Shown one piece after another: positions 1 through 9,700 of a stretch of DNA of 64,000 bases (position 1 is the first letter of the stretch; each line of letters begins with the position of its first letter). This stretch comes from Tumebacillus avium (GTDB lineage Bacteria > Bacillota > Bacilli > Tumebacillales > Tumebacillaceae): assembly GCF_002162355.1 (NCBI RefSeq), contig NZ_CP021434.1, forward strand, positions 1,458,501-1,522,500, in the 5' to 3' direction. The position numbers were made by a program, and so were the translations under genes. A model generated the notes under the pieces. It did no database searches. It saw nothing but the letters and a program-made list of their open reading frames with translations, and was not told the origin of the DNA.

Positions 1-762
1 CAGGTAGATCAGCATCAGCGCTGTGAAAAACGTATTGTACGAACAGCGTGCCTGCTCGCAAAACGCCCGGATCGCCTCCGAGGCAGCTCCCTCCAGATCG
101 AAGGCCAGTCGGCTCCCGGCCGTGTCGGCAGCCGACTTGCGCAGATGCGCCAGCCCGTCGAGATCGGCAAACAGCTCCGTCCAATAGGCCCGGTCTTTCT
201 GACAGCGTTCCGATTGCAGATACGCCTGCTCCCGCTCCAGAAAATCGGTGTAGGCGTGCGTCTCGTCTGCTGCCGGCTCCCCTTGCTGCAAGCGGGTGTA
301 GTTGGCCAGCACCCCTTCGACCGCCACTTTGATCGACCAGCCGTCGGCGATCAGGTGGTGGAATTTTGCCAGCACGCCGCCTTCTGCCGCCGAGAGACGA
401 AACGTTGCAAAGTGGCAGAGCAGGCCGCCCGCCAGCTCAAACGGGCGGGCAAACTCTTCCTCCAGCCAGCGCTGATACGCAGCCTCCGGGTCTTCCTCAC
501 GGCTGAAATCGAAAAACGGAATCTCCTGCTCCGCTCCCTCGACCGCAGATTGCGCCGCGTCGCCGTGCTCTTCGACCAGCCGGATGCGCAGCGACTGCTG
601 CTGGCGCTGCAGGTGGCGCACCGCTTCGGCAAGCAGCTCATAGTCGAGGCTCGCCCGCACGCGGAGCGTTCCGCCGATGTTGTGCATCGCCGTGTTGGGA
701 TTGATTTTTTCCAGATACCAGATTCTCTTTTGCGGATGGGTCAGCGCGACAGGACGTTGCAT
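1..762 (-). CDS. NRPS subunit, N-terminal starter-type condensation domain (runs off the left edge)
   Basis: The first 254 codons are visible; the frame is still open at base 1. The ATG at 762 follows AAGGAGGGA with about 9 nt spacing, 20 bp after the BtrH-like gene, so it is the last visible cistron of the NRPS operon. The protein opens directly with a condensation domain: core C1 reads LTHPQKRIWYLEK and the catalytic motif is HHLIADGWS. From recalled family features, the QKRIWYxEK opening resembles the lipo-initiating C domain of surfactin synthetase SrfAA rather than the LCL (SAQKRL) or DCL (LTPxQEGM) domains encoded upstream. I infer a starter C domain that joins a fatty acyl group to the first amino acid, which would make this the first assembly-line subunit although it lies at the 3' end of the operon. 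Later domains are outside the window. Confidence 0.85.
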   Translation of the reverse strand, partial: MQRPVALTHPQKRIWYLEKINPNTAMHNIGGTLRVRASLDYELLAEAVRHLQRQQQSLRIRLVEEHGDAAQSAVEGAEQEIPFFDFSREEDPEAAYQRWLEEEFARPFELAGGLLCHFATFRLSAAEGGVLAKFHHLIADGWSIKVAVEGVLANYTRLQQGEPAADETHAYTDFLEREQAYLQSERCQKDRAYWTELFADLDGLAHLRKSAADTAGSRLAFDLEGAASEAIRAFCEQARCSYNTFFTALMLIYL

Positions 763-782
763 CGGACGGTCTCCCTCCTTTT

Positions 783-1754
783 CTAAAGCGTCTTCGCCAG
801 CAGTTCGGCGCACTTTTCTTCCAGCAGGATCACTTTGTCGAGCGCGGCGAGGATACGCTTTTGGCTGTAGGTGTCGGTCATCTTCGCTTTCAGCATGCCG
901 TTGCGCAGCGCGTACCAGGCGATGACCGTCTCGTTGACGGCGGTCAGCAGCTCCGGGTCGATCTGCTGCTGATACAGCTTGGGCTCGTGCTGTTCGAGGT
1001 AGTAGAGAAACTCGTAAAAGCCGCTGCGCACATCGTTGATCGGTTTGAGGAACTCCCACCAGTCGGCGATGTGCTCTTTCGCAGTGTCGCCCATCGCCAC
1101 GAGGTCGCCCCGGAACTTCTGCAAGCCGCTGAGCCCGGCCCACTCGCCGTCCGATTCGCCGCCGACCATCAAGGCATGGCAGTTGATCATCTGCGTGCGG
1201 AACAGCTCATCGGAATAGTGGAAATCGGGTCGGGTCAATCGCACCATCAGCTTGTCCCCGGCCTGATACGCCGTGTCGATCACGCCGGCATCCATCCAGT
1301 CGGTAAACACGGTCGGCCAGAAGTCGGTCATGCGCAGGCAGTCGTTTTCCTTGTCCACATCGACGACAGCGAGGGCGTGCATCTCGTGTTTGCTTTGAAA
1401 CGCATAGTACCACGGCACATGCCAGCCGTCGACGAAGATGAACAGGGCCTCGTCTTCGTTGATCGCCGTCTCAGCTGTCGCGCGCAGGTCTTCTTCTCGC
1501 AGCATCGTGATCTCGATGCCGTAGACGCGCTGCAGCGAGTTCATCCACGCCGGCGCTTCCCCGGCCTTGTTGATCGAAAAATCGGTGTGCGAGCGGTAGA
1601 AGAAGCCCCAGCTGTCGGAGAGGAACCATTGAAACGGAAAGCCGTGCGCGACGAGATAGGAGCAGACCAAGGCGCGTTCGCAGTTCAGAAAGTCAAAATT
1701 GTAGTTGTTGTAATGCAGCAGCACCGGTTTGTCCAAGGAATAGGTTAACGGCAT
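783..1754 (-). CDS. BtrH N-terminal-domain-like cysteine acyltransferase homologue
   Basis: A 323-aa soluble protein, ATG after AAGGGGG with 7 nt spacing, 12 bp downstream of the free A-T protein in the same operon. It resembles the papain-fold BtrH family. In butirosin biosynthesis BtrH moves an aminoacyl group from an acyl carrier protein to an amine of the acceptor. Candidate catalytic residues are Cys25 (FLNCERAL) and His126 in HALAVVDVD, with nearby aspartates. There is no signal peptide or membrane segment. Between a stand-alone A-T protein and an NRPS subunit, it could transfer an aminoacyl or peptidyl group in trans, or release the peptide by aminolysis; no thioesterase is visible. 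Family assignment is moderate and the exact reaction is inference. Confidence 0.65.
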   Translation of the reverse strand: MPLTYSLDKPVLLHYNNYNFDFLNCERALVCSYLVAHGFPFQWFLSDSWGFFYRSHTDFSINKAGEAPAWMNSLQRVYGIEITMLREEDLRATAETAINEDEALFIFVDGWHVPWYYAFQSKHEMHALAVVDVDKENDCLRMTDFWPTVFTDWMDAGVIDTAYQAGDKLMVRLTRPDFHYSDELFRTQMINCHALMVGGESDGEWAGLSGLQKFRGDLVAMGDTAKEHIADWWEFLKPINDVRSGFYEFLYYLEQHEPKLYQQQIDPELLTAVNETVIAWYALRNGMLKAKMTDTYSQKRILAALDKVILLEEKCAELLAKTL

Positions 1755-1766
1755 GCCAAGACCCCC

Positions 1767-3515
1767 TTAGGAAAGTGATAGTTGCGCTTCCAGATAGTCC
1801 GCCAGTTTGCGGATCGTGTTGTAGTTGAAGAGGAGCAGGTCTTCCGAAGGCAAGTCCAGATCTTCGAGCATCACTTCGAATTTGACGGAGAGCAGCGAGT
1901 TGCCGCCGATCTCAAAAAAGTTCTCGTTCACGCCGACCCGGCTTTTGCCAAGCAGCTCTTGCCAGAGCCCGGCCAAAGTGGCTTCCAATTCGGTCTCCGG
2001 AGCGTCGTACAGGCTGTCCTGTGTTTCCGCCTGCGGAAGCGGCAGCGCGGCGCGGTCGATTTTGCCGTTGCGGTTCAAGGGCAGCTGTTCGAGCTGCACA
2101 TACTGGGTCGGAATCATATAGTCGGGCACAAGCTGCTTGAGATGCGCCCGCAGCGCCGCCGCATCGGGCATCGTCGCAGCCACCACATAGCCGATCAGAT
2201 GCATGTGTTCGGCCGCCATGTCGGTGCGGGCGGTGACGACCGCTTCCTGCACGTCAGCGTGTTGGAGCAGCGCCGTTTCCACCTCGCCAAGCTCGATGCG
2301 GTAGCCGCGAATCTTCACCTGATGATCGACGCGGCCGAGATAGATGAGCCGCCCGTCGGGCAGCTGTTTGACGAGGTCGCCCGTCTTGTACAGGCGCGTG
2401 CCGCTCGCAAACACGCCCCGGACAAATTTTTCAGCGGTCAGATCGGCCCGGTTCAAGTAGCCTCTCCCAAGCCCCGGACCGGCGAGGCACAGTTCGCCCG
2501 CTTCCCCCGGCGTGACGGGCTGGAGCTGTTCGTCCACAACGGCGGCGGTCACGTTCAAAAGCGGCTGCCCGATGTGGATCGGCTCCCCGTCCTGCATCAG
2601 GGTGCCGGTCGCCCAGACGGTCGCTTCGGTCGGCCCGTACATGTTGAAAATGGCGGCTTGGGAAGCGGCGCGCAGTTCTGGCAGCAGACCCGGCGGGAAC
2701 GCTTCGCCGCCGATCAGAATCTGCCGGATCGAGCAGGGCAGCGTCCCATTCGCCCAGACCAGTTGCTGCATGCGCGACGGCGTCGTCTGCAGGATGGTGA
2801 CCTCATGCTGCCCGATCAGCTTTTGCAGCACGCGCGGGTCTTTTTGCTGCTGTTCATCGGCGATGACGATGCCCAGCCCGCTGATCAGCGCCCCGATCGT
2901 CTCCAGCACCGACATGTCAAACGAGATGCTCGCCATCGCGAGGATCGTCTCCTCCGCAGAGAACGCGAGAAACGACTCAATCGCCGTCTTCAGATGGGCG
3001 ATGGCGCGGTGTTCGATCATCACGCCTTTCGGGCGGCCGGTGGAGCCGGAGGTGTAGATGACATAGATCAGATCGTCCGGCGTGTTGCGCAGCTCTGGGT
3101 TGTGGATTTCCGCCGCGCAAACGGCGGGGTCGTGCAGATCGGCGACACGGCCTTGGAAGGCGAGCTGCTGCCCAAGCCCGCGATGGGAGAGCAGCACGGC
3201 CGCGCCGCTGTCGGCGAGAATCTCTTCGCTGCGCGCCGCCGGATACTCCGGATCGAGCGGCAGATAAGCGGCGCCCGCTTTCACAATGCCGAGCAGCCCG
3301 GCGATCAGGTCGGTCGAGCGCTGCATGTACAGCGCGACGAGACTGCCCGGGAGCACGCCTTGTGCCCGCAGGGCATGGGCGATCCGGTTGGCACGCTCGT
3401 TTAACGCGCCGTACGTCAGCTGCTCGTCGCGGTGCATCAGCGCGATGCGCTCCGGCTGGAGAGCTGCCTGCTCTTCAAACAGCTCCTGCACGGTGCAATG
3501 GCGAAACTCCGTCAT
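1767..3515 (-). CDS. Stand-alone NRPS A-PCP protein, predicted glycine
   Basis: A 582-aa two-domain protein: adenylation at about residues 10-500 (YTSGSTGRPKG, YKTGD, K of NRNGKID) and a peptidyl carrier at about 515-580 with the phosphopantetheine serine in GGNSLL. It has no condensation domain. Read by hand, the ten pocket residues are DMLQLGMVWK, matching the Gly code DILQLGLIWK at seven of ten positions, so glycine is the best guess. The ATG at 3515 overlaps the stop of the Ser module as ATGA; AAGGAGTG lies 9 nt upstream, so the two are translationally coupled. Without a C domain it must pass its amino acid to a C domain or acyltransferase on another protein; the BtrH-like product of the next gene is a candidate. 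Confidence 0.9.
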   Translation of the reverse strand: MTEFRHCTVQELFEEQAALQPERIALMHRDEQLTYGALNERANRIAHALRAQGVLPGSLVALYMQRSTDLIAGLLGIVKAGAAYLPLDPEYPAARSEEILADSGAAVLLSHRGLGQQLAFQGRVADLHDPAVCAAEIHNPELRNTPDDLIYVIYTSGSTGRPKGVMIEHRAIAHLKTAIESFLAFSAEETILAMASISFDMSVLETIGALISGLGIVIADEQQQKDPRVLQKLIGQHEVTILQTTPSRMQQLVWANGTLPCSIRQILIGGEAFPPGLLPELRAASQAAIFNMYGPTEATVWATGTLMQDGEPIHIGQPLLNVTAAVVDEQLQPVTPGEAGELCLAGPGLGRGYLNRADLTAEKFVRGVFASGTRLYKTGDLVKQLPDGRLIYLGRVDHQVKIRGYRIELGEVETALLQHADVQEAVVTARTDMAAEHMHLIGYVVAATMPDAAALRAHLKQLVPDYMIPTQYVQLEQLPLNRNGKIDRAALPLPQAETQDSLYDAPETELEATLAGLWQELLGKSRVGVNENFFEIGGNSLLSVKFEVMLEDLDLPSEDLLLFNYNTIRKLADYLEAQLSLS

Positions 3516-6500
3516 CTCTTCGTCACTCCTTCCTCAGCCTGCAGACGCTCGATGTGGGCGGCCAACTCGCGGATTGTACGGTGCGTGTAGATCGCCGCAT
3601 CTTCGATCGGCAGGTCGAGATTCTCGATTTCCACTTCCATCTTCACCGCGAGCAATGACTGCCCGCCCAGTTCGAAAAAGTTGTCGTGAACGCCCACCCG
3701 CTCGACGCCGAGCAGTTTCTGCCAGATCTCGGCAAGCGCGGTCTCAAGCTCCGTGCCCGGCGCTTCATAAGCGGTGCCGGTGCCAACCTGCAGGTCTGCA
3801 GCCGGGAGCGCCTTGCGGTCCGCCTTGCCATTGGCATTGAGCGGGATGCTGTCCAACTGGATAAACTGCGCCGGAATCATATAGTCGGGCAGCGTGCGGG
3901 CCAAATGGTCGCGCAGCTTCTGGGTTTCGAGCGTATGGCTGGCCGTGACATAGGCGATGAGCATCTGGCTGCCGTTGCTGTGCGTATGGGCGATGACGAC
4001 CGCCGCTTTGACGCCTTCCGCTTCCAGCAGCTGCGCTTCGATCTCGCCAAGCTCAATGCGGAACCCGCGGATCTTCACCTGATGATCGATCCGCCCGAGG
4101 TACTCGATGTTCCCGTCGGGCAGCCAGCGCGCCAAGTCGCCGGTGCGGTACATGCGACCGGCCGGTGCCAGCTCATGTGCAACAAATTTTTCGGCGGTCA
4201 GCTCCGGACGGTTGAGATACCCGCGTGCCAGCCCGGTCCCGGCGATGTACAGTTCGCCGCTGACGCCGACCGGCTGGGGATGGCCATAAGCATCCATGAC
4301 ATAGAGCTGATGGTTGTCGATCGGCTTGCCGATCGGAATCAAGTCCGGCTCGCCCGGCTGCGAGCAGTCATACCAGCTCACGTCGACCGTCGCTTCGGTC
4401 GGCCCGTAGAGATTGATCAGGCGGGTGCCGTGGTGCGCCTGCAACTGCCGCTTGAAGCGGACCGCCTGTTTGACGCCCAGCGCCTCTCCGCTGGCAAACA
4501 CATAGCGCAGCGTGCCCAGTTCGCCCCTGCGCCCGCCCGCTTCCAGCACGTCGAGAAACACGCTGAGCATCGACGGCACAAAATGCATCACCGTCACGCC
4601 GTGGCGGCCGACCGCGTCGATCACCTGCTCCGGCTCTTTTTCCCCGCCCGGCTGCAGGAAGCAAACGCTCGCTCCGGCCAGCATCCACCAGAACAGTTCC
4701 CAGACCGATACGTCAAACGTAAACGGCGTCTTTTGCAAGATCACATCCTGATCGGTCAGCGGGAATTGCTTTTGCATCCAGGCCAGACGGTTGATCACGC
4801 TGTGCTGCTCGATCAAGGCGCCTTTGGGCTGACCGGTCGAGCCCGACGTGTAGATCACATAGGCGAGATCGGTCGGCCCGCTCATCAGTTCCAGATCCGC
4901 AACATCGCCGCCGCTAAGCAGGTCGTTCAGGCCGATGACGGTGCCGGCAAAATCGGCGTCGCCAAGGAGGCTCTCCGCCCCTTGCACCAGCAGCACTCCG
5001 GCGCCGCTGTCCGTCAAAATATAGCGGGTGCGCTCCAGCGGGTGATGCGGGTCGAGCGGCAGATAAGCCCCGCCCGCCTTGAGAATCGCCAAAATGCCGA
5101 TGATCAGCTCCGGCGAACGCTCAGCCAGCAGCGCGACGATGCTGCCCGGCCCAACGCCTCCTTCCCGCAACTGGCGGGCGGCTGCGTTCGATCGCTCCTG
5201 CAGCTCACGGTAGCTGAGCGTGCGGTCGTCAAAAATCGCGGCGGCCTTGTCCGGCGTCTTGGCCGCTTGCCGGGCAAACAGCCCGGCGAGCGTCGTGTCC
5301 TGCGGATAGGGAGCTGCCGTGAGGTTCCACGCCGCGATCTGTGTCTGCTCCTCCGCCGTCAGCAAGCTGATCTCGCTGATGAGGAGCTGCGGGTTGGAGA
5401 GCACCTGCCCGATGATCGTGCGCAGGTGCCCTTCGACCCGCTCGATCACGGCGCGGTCGTAGACGAGCGCGTTGTATTTCAACTGCACGGTCAGCGTGTC
5501 GCCGGTCATGACGATCACGTCGAGGTTGAAGTTGGTCTGCTCAAACATCTCCGCCTCGCGCACCGTAAATCCAACGTTGTCCTCGCCGAGCTCGCGGGCC
5601 AGCTTTTGGTCGACCGGGAAGTTTTCAAAGACGAGGATGTGATCGACCAGCTCATCTTTGAGCGGCGTTTTCAGCTGCAGGTCGGGGAACGGGTAGAAAT
5701 CGTGCTTTTCCCCGGCCAGCGCACGCTCCTGTACGCGGCGCACCAGTTCGGAGAACGAGGTGTCGCCTGTGCTTTGCACGCGCACGGGAACCAGATTGAT
5801 AAACAGGCCCACCATCGTCTCGATGCCTGGGATCTCCGCCGGACGCCCGGAGACGACCGAGCCAAACACCACATCATCGGTGTGGTTGCAGCGCTGCAGC
5901 ATGATGCCCCAGATCGCTTGGAACACGCTGTTCAGTGTCGCCTGTTGCTTGTTCGCCAAGTTTTGCAGGCCGGACTTCACTGTTTCGTCCAGCGTGAAGA
6001 CCACCTTTTCCTGCCGGGATGCGCCCGGTGCGGCCGGCGTCTTGCGCAGCGGCAGCACCGCCGCCTGGTCATATCCGGCCAGCTCGTTCAGCCAATGGGC
6101 TTCGGCCGCTTCCCGATCCTGTTTTTTCAGCCATTTGATGTAGTCGCTGTACGGCTTCACCTCGCCGAGCTGGAGCTGCGTGCCTTGTGTGAGCGAACGG
6201 TAGATCTGGAAAAACTCGCCCATGACAATCCCGTTGCACCAGCCGTCCATCAGGATGTGATGGAAGCTCCAGACCACCGTGCAGGCGTCCGCTGCCGTTT
6301 GCAGGACGGAGACGCGCATCAGCACGTCTCGCGAGATGTCGAAGCCCCGCTTTTTGTCCTGCTCTTTGAAACTGGCGATAAACGCCGTCTGCTGTTCCGG
6401 CGCGAGGCCGGAGATGTCCTGCCAGTCGATGTCAACGGAGCGCTCTTTGAGCACGACTTGGCGGGGGCGCTCCATGTTCTGATGGACAAAGATCGTCCGC

Positions 6501-6691
6501 AAAATGTCGTAACGCGCCACCAGTTGACGGAAGCTCTCCGCAAACGCGGCCCGGTGCAGCTCCCCTTCCAGCGACAAGGTCAACTGTTCGAAATAGACGC
6601 CCGATTTCGGGTAGAGCAATGAGTACGCCATCATCCCTTCCTGCATCGGCGTCATCGGATAGATCTGCTGAATCTGCGGTTTGGTCTCCAC
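3512..6691 (-). CDS. NRPS module C(DCL)-A-PCP, predicted serine
   Basis: I place the start at the GTG at 6691, which follows GGAGGG with 8 nt spacing, giving 1059 aa. A longer in-frame start would run into the upstream gene and has no ribosome binding site. Domains: C about 8-455 with core YPMTPMQEGM, the opening typical of DCL domains, and HHILMDGW; A about 470-970; PCP about 985-1055 with GGQSLLAVK. The pocket residues read DVWHFSLVDK, very close to the Ser code DVWHLSLIDK. A DCL domain fits because the upstream subunit ends in an epimerization domain, so D-Xaa is joined to Ser. Its PCP resembles that of the following free A-T protein more than the other carriers in the cluster. Confidence 0.93.
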   Translation of the reverse strand: METKPQIQQIYPMTPMQEGMMAYSLLYPKSGVYFEQLTLSLEGELHRAAFAESFRQLVARYDILRTIFVHQNMERPRQVVLKERSVDIDWQDISGLAPEQQTAFIASFKEQDKKRGFDISRDVLMRVSVLQTAADACTVVWSFHHILMDGWCNGIVMGEFFQIYRSLTQGTQLQLGEVKPYSDYIKWLKKQDREAAEAHWLNELAGYDQAAVLPLRKTPAAPGASRQEKVVFTLDETVKSGLQNLANKQQATLNSVFQAIWGIMLQRCNHTDDVVFGSVVSGRPAEIPGIETMVGLFINLVPVRVQSTGDTSFSELVRRVQERALAGEKHDFYPFPDLQLKTPLKDELVDHILVFENFPVDQKLARELGEDNVGFTVREAEMFEQTNFNLDVIVMTGDTLTVQLKYNALVYDRAVIERVEGHLRTIIGQVLSNPQLLISEISLLTAEEQTQIAAWNLTAAPYPQDTTLAGLFARQAAKTPDKAAAIFDDRTLSYRELQERSNAAARQLREGGVGPGSIVALLAERSPELIIGILAILKAGGAYLPLDPHHPLERTRYILTDSGAGVLLVQGAESLLGDADFAGTVIGLNDLLSGGDVADLELMSGPTDLAYVIYTSGSTGQPKGALIEQHSVINRLAWMQKQFPLTDQDVILQKTPFTFDVSVWELFWWMLAGASVCFLQPGGEKEPEQVIDAVGRHGVTVMHFVPSMLSVFLDVLEAGGRRGELGTLRYVFASGEALGVKQAVRFKRQLQAHHGTRLINLYGPTEATVDVSWYDCSQPGEPDLIPIGKPIDNHQLYVMDAYGHPQPVGVSGELYIAGTGLARGYLNRPELTAEKFVAHELAPAGRMYRTGDLARWLPDGNIEYLGRIDHQVKIRGFRIELGEIEAQLLEAEGVKAAVVIAHTHSNGSQMLIAYVTASHTLETQKLRDHLARTLPDYMIPAQFIQLDSIPLNANGKADRKALPAADLQVGTGTAYEAPGTELETALAEIWQKLLGVERVGVHDNFFELGGQSLLAVKMEVEIENLDLPIEDAAIYTHRTIRELAAHIERLQAEEGVTKR

Positions 6692-6710
6692 GGTTTGTTC
6701 CCTCCCCCTC

Positions 6711-9700
6711 CTATAAGCTGAGTCCGCTGATAAAGTCGGACAGGTCTGCAAACTCTTCCAATGACAACTCATCGTCGCCGAGGTCGGTCGGCGTCAGTTC
6801 GGTATCTTCTTTTTGCGTGCAGTGTTCGAGGATCGCACGCAGATGCTGCAGGTACAGCCCCAGCAGCTTGTCGATCGTAGCTGGGTCATATTCCAGCGCG
6901 TTGTAGTTGACGCTGAGCTGGAACACGCCGCCGGCCGTCATGCCGTTGATGTTCAGCGCGGTATGGCGCTCCGAGGCGGGCGAGATCACATCGCCTGTCG
7001 CCGCTTCCGAGACGGCAAACACATCGGTCTGCAACGTCTGGTCGAACTGCCCGAGATAGTTGAAGGAGATCTCCGGCGCAAAGGCGTGGGCTGCTGTCTG
7101 CTCCGGCTGTTGCGCTCCACTCGCGGCGAGGTATTTCAGCACGCCGTAGCCGGCCCCTTTGTTCGGGATGCGGCGCATGTTTTCTTTGACCGACTTGAGG
7201 AGATAGCCAAGGTCTTTGCCCGGCTCAAGCTGCAACAGCACCGGGAAGATCGACGTGAACCAGCCGACGGTGCGCGAGATGTCCAGGTTGGAGTCGAGGT
7301 CTTCGCGGCCATGCCCTTCGAGGCTGACCGGCACGGAGTTCAGTCCGGCCCAGTCCTGCACAGCCAGTCCCAAGGCGGTGAGCAGGAGATCGTTGATCTC
7401 TGTGTTGTACGCTCTGTTCGCCTGCTTGAGCAGGAGTTCGGTCTCCTCAGGAGTCAAGCCGGCCGTTGCGATGGCGCTGTCCTGCATGCGGTTGGTCGCC
7501 GCGTGGCGGTCTTTGGGCAGTCCGGCCGCCGAAGTGGATTCGATCTGCGCCCAGTACGCTTTTTCCTTTTGCAGCTCTTTGCTGCCGGCGTAGGACTGCA
7601 AGTGTTCCGCCCAGGACAGGAACGAGTCGGTCTTCAGCGGGAAGGAGATCGTTTCCCCCGCCAGCGCCTGCGTGTACCCTGTGACAAAATCTTCGAGCAA
7701 AATGCGCCATGACACGCCGTCGACGATCAGGTGATGCAAGATGATCAGCAGGTGGTCGCCTTCATCGGTCCGCGCCAAGCCCAGCTTGAGCAGCGGGCCT
7801 CGCTGCAGGTCGAAACTGCTCTGCAGGCGGTCGGCGTCTGCCAGTTCGAACGCTTCCAGCTCCACGGCCGCCTGGTCCAGCCCTTGGTTGATCTGCACAA
7901 CGCCATCGCCTTGCGTTGTAAAGACCAAACGCAGCGCATCATGGTGTTCGAGCATCTTGGCAAACACCATTTGGACGATGTCTGCGTCGAAACCGTCCGG
8001 GCGGTGGAGCATCACCGCTTGGTTCCAGTGGTGCGCATTCGTCAGCTTTTGGCTGAAGAACCAGTGCTGGGCCGGGGTCAGCGGCACGATGCCTGCGACC
8101 GGGCCTTGATCGATCGCGCGGTCCTGCATCTGCAGGCGCGGGCGCAGCGTTTCGATCGTCGGGTATTGGAACAAGTCCGGCATGTTCAGCTTCAAGCGGT
8201 GTTCATGCAGGCGGGCGGAGACTTGGATCGCTTTGATCGAATCGCCGCCGAGTTCAAAGAAGTTGTCTTTGATCCCGACCTGTTCTGCGCCCAGCACTTC
8301 TTGCCAGATCAGGGCGAGGATCGCTTCCAGCTCGTCGGTCGGCGGCAGATACTCGACGCCAAGGCTCATGCTGCCATCCGGCATTGGCAGCTCGCTGCGG
8401 TGCACTTTGCCGTTTGGCGTCAGCGGCAGTTCGGCCAGTTGGACAAAATGCGCCGGGATCTGGTACGCGGCCAGTTTGGCTGCTAATGCTTCGCGCAGTT
8501 CGGAGACGGTAAATTCCCGGTTGCCAACGACATAGGCGCACAGGTAGTTCGCGCCCTGGTCGTCCGTCAGGTCGATCACCGCCGCCTGGGTGACGCCATC
8601 GATCTGCAACAGTTGCGTCTCGATCTCGCCCATTTCGATCCGGTAGCCGCGGATCTTCACCTGGTGGTCGATGCGGCCAATATATTGAATTTCGCCGTTG
8701 GGCAGCCATTTCGCCAAGTCGCCCGTGCGGTACATGCGGCCCGATGAGGCGAAAGGATCCCGGACAAATTTTTCCACGGTCAGCTCCGGACGGTTCCAAT
8801 AGCCGCGGGCGAGCACAGGACCTGCGATGCACAACTCGCCGACAACGCCGACCGGCTGCAGGTTGTCCTGCCCGTCCACGATGTAGGCGCGGTAGTTGCC
8901 GATCGGACGCCCGATCGTCACCGCATCGTCATGCGTCACTTCTTTCATCGTGCTGCAGACGGTCGCTTCGGTTGGCCCGTAGGCGTTAAACAGGCGGGCA
9001 GCGGTCAGGCCGCGCAGTTCATGCACCAGATGCTGCGGCAAAGCTTCCCCGCCAAGCAAGACGATCTGCAGGCGGCTGAGCACGCCGCGATGCACCGTGT
9101 CGGCGGTCAGCATTTGCATCCGCGACGGCGTGGCATGCAGGACGTCGATCCCCTGCCGCCCGATCAGGTCGAGCAGGAGCGCCGGATCGCGGTGCTCCGC
9201 TTCATTCGTCACGACGATGCGCATCCCGATGGCGAGCGCCAACACCGTCTCAATGACCGAAGCGTCAAAGGAGATGCTGCTTTGCGCGAGGATCGTGTGT
9301 TCTGCCGACAGCCCGTACGCCGCCTGATAGGCTGCGATCAGGTTGTTGACGGTGCGGTGCTCGATCATCACGCCTTTGGGCAGGCCGGTCGAGCCGGAGG
9401 TGTAGATCAGGTAGGCCAGATCTTCCTCCGTGCAAAGCGGGGGCAGGTTCTCGCCTGCACCGTTGTACAGATCGGCGTCATCGAGCAGCAAAAGTTCGCC
9501 GCTCAGCACCGCTTGCAATCTGTCGGCCAGATGCGACTGGGTGAGCACCGCATCCGGCTGGCAGTCTTGCAGTAGATACTCGATGCGGTCGAGCGGATAC
9601 TCCGGATCGATCGGCACGTATGCGCCGCCCGCTTTCAGTGCGGCGAGCATGCCGATGATCATCTCGGGAGAACGTTCCATGATCAGCCCAACCCGCGAGC

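Noticed and set aside
3686..6622. Long open frame on the plus strand opposite the Ser module, and similar frames of up to about 1000 codons opposite the other NRPS genes (for example 17238-20282).
   Set aside because: They are antisense shadows of GC-rich coding sequence: arginine-, histidine- and glutamine-rich translations without domains or ribosome binding sites, lying over unmistakable NRPS domains.
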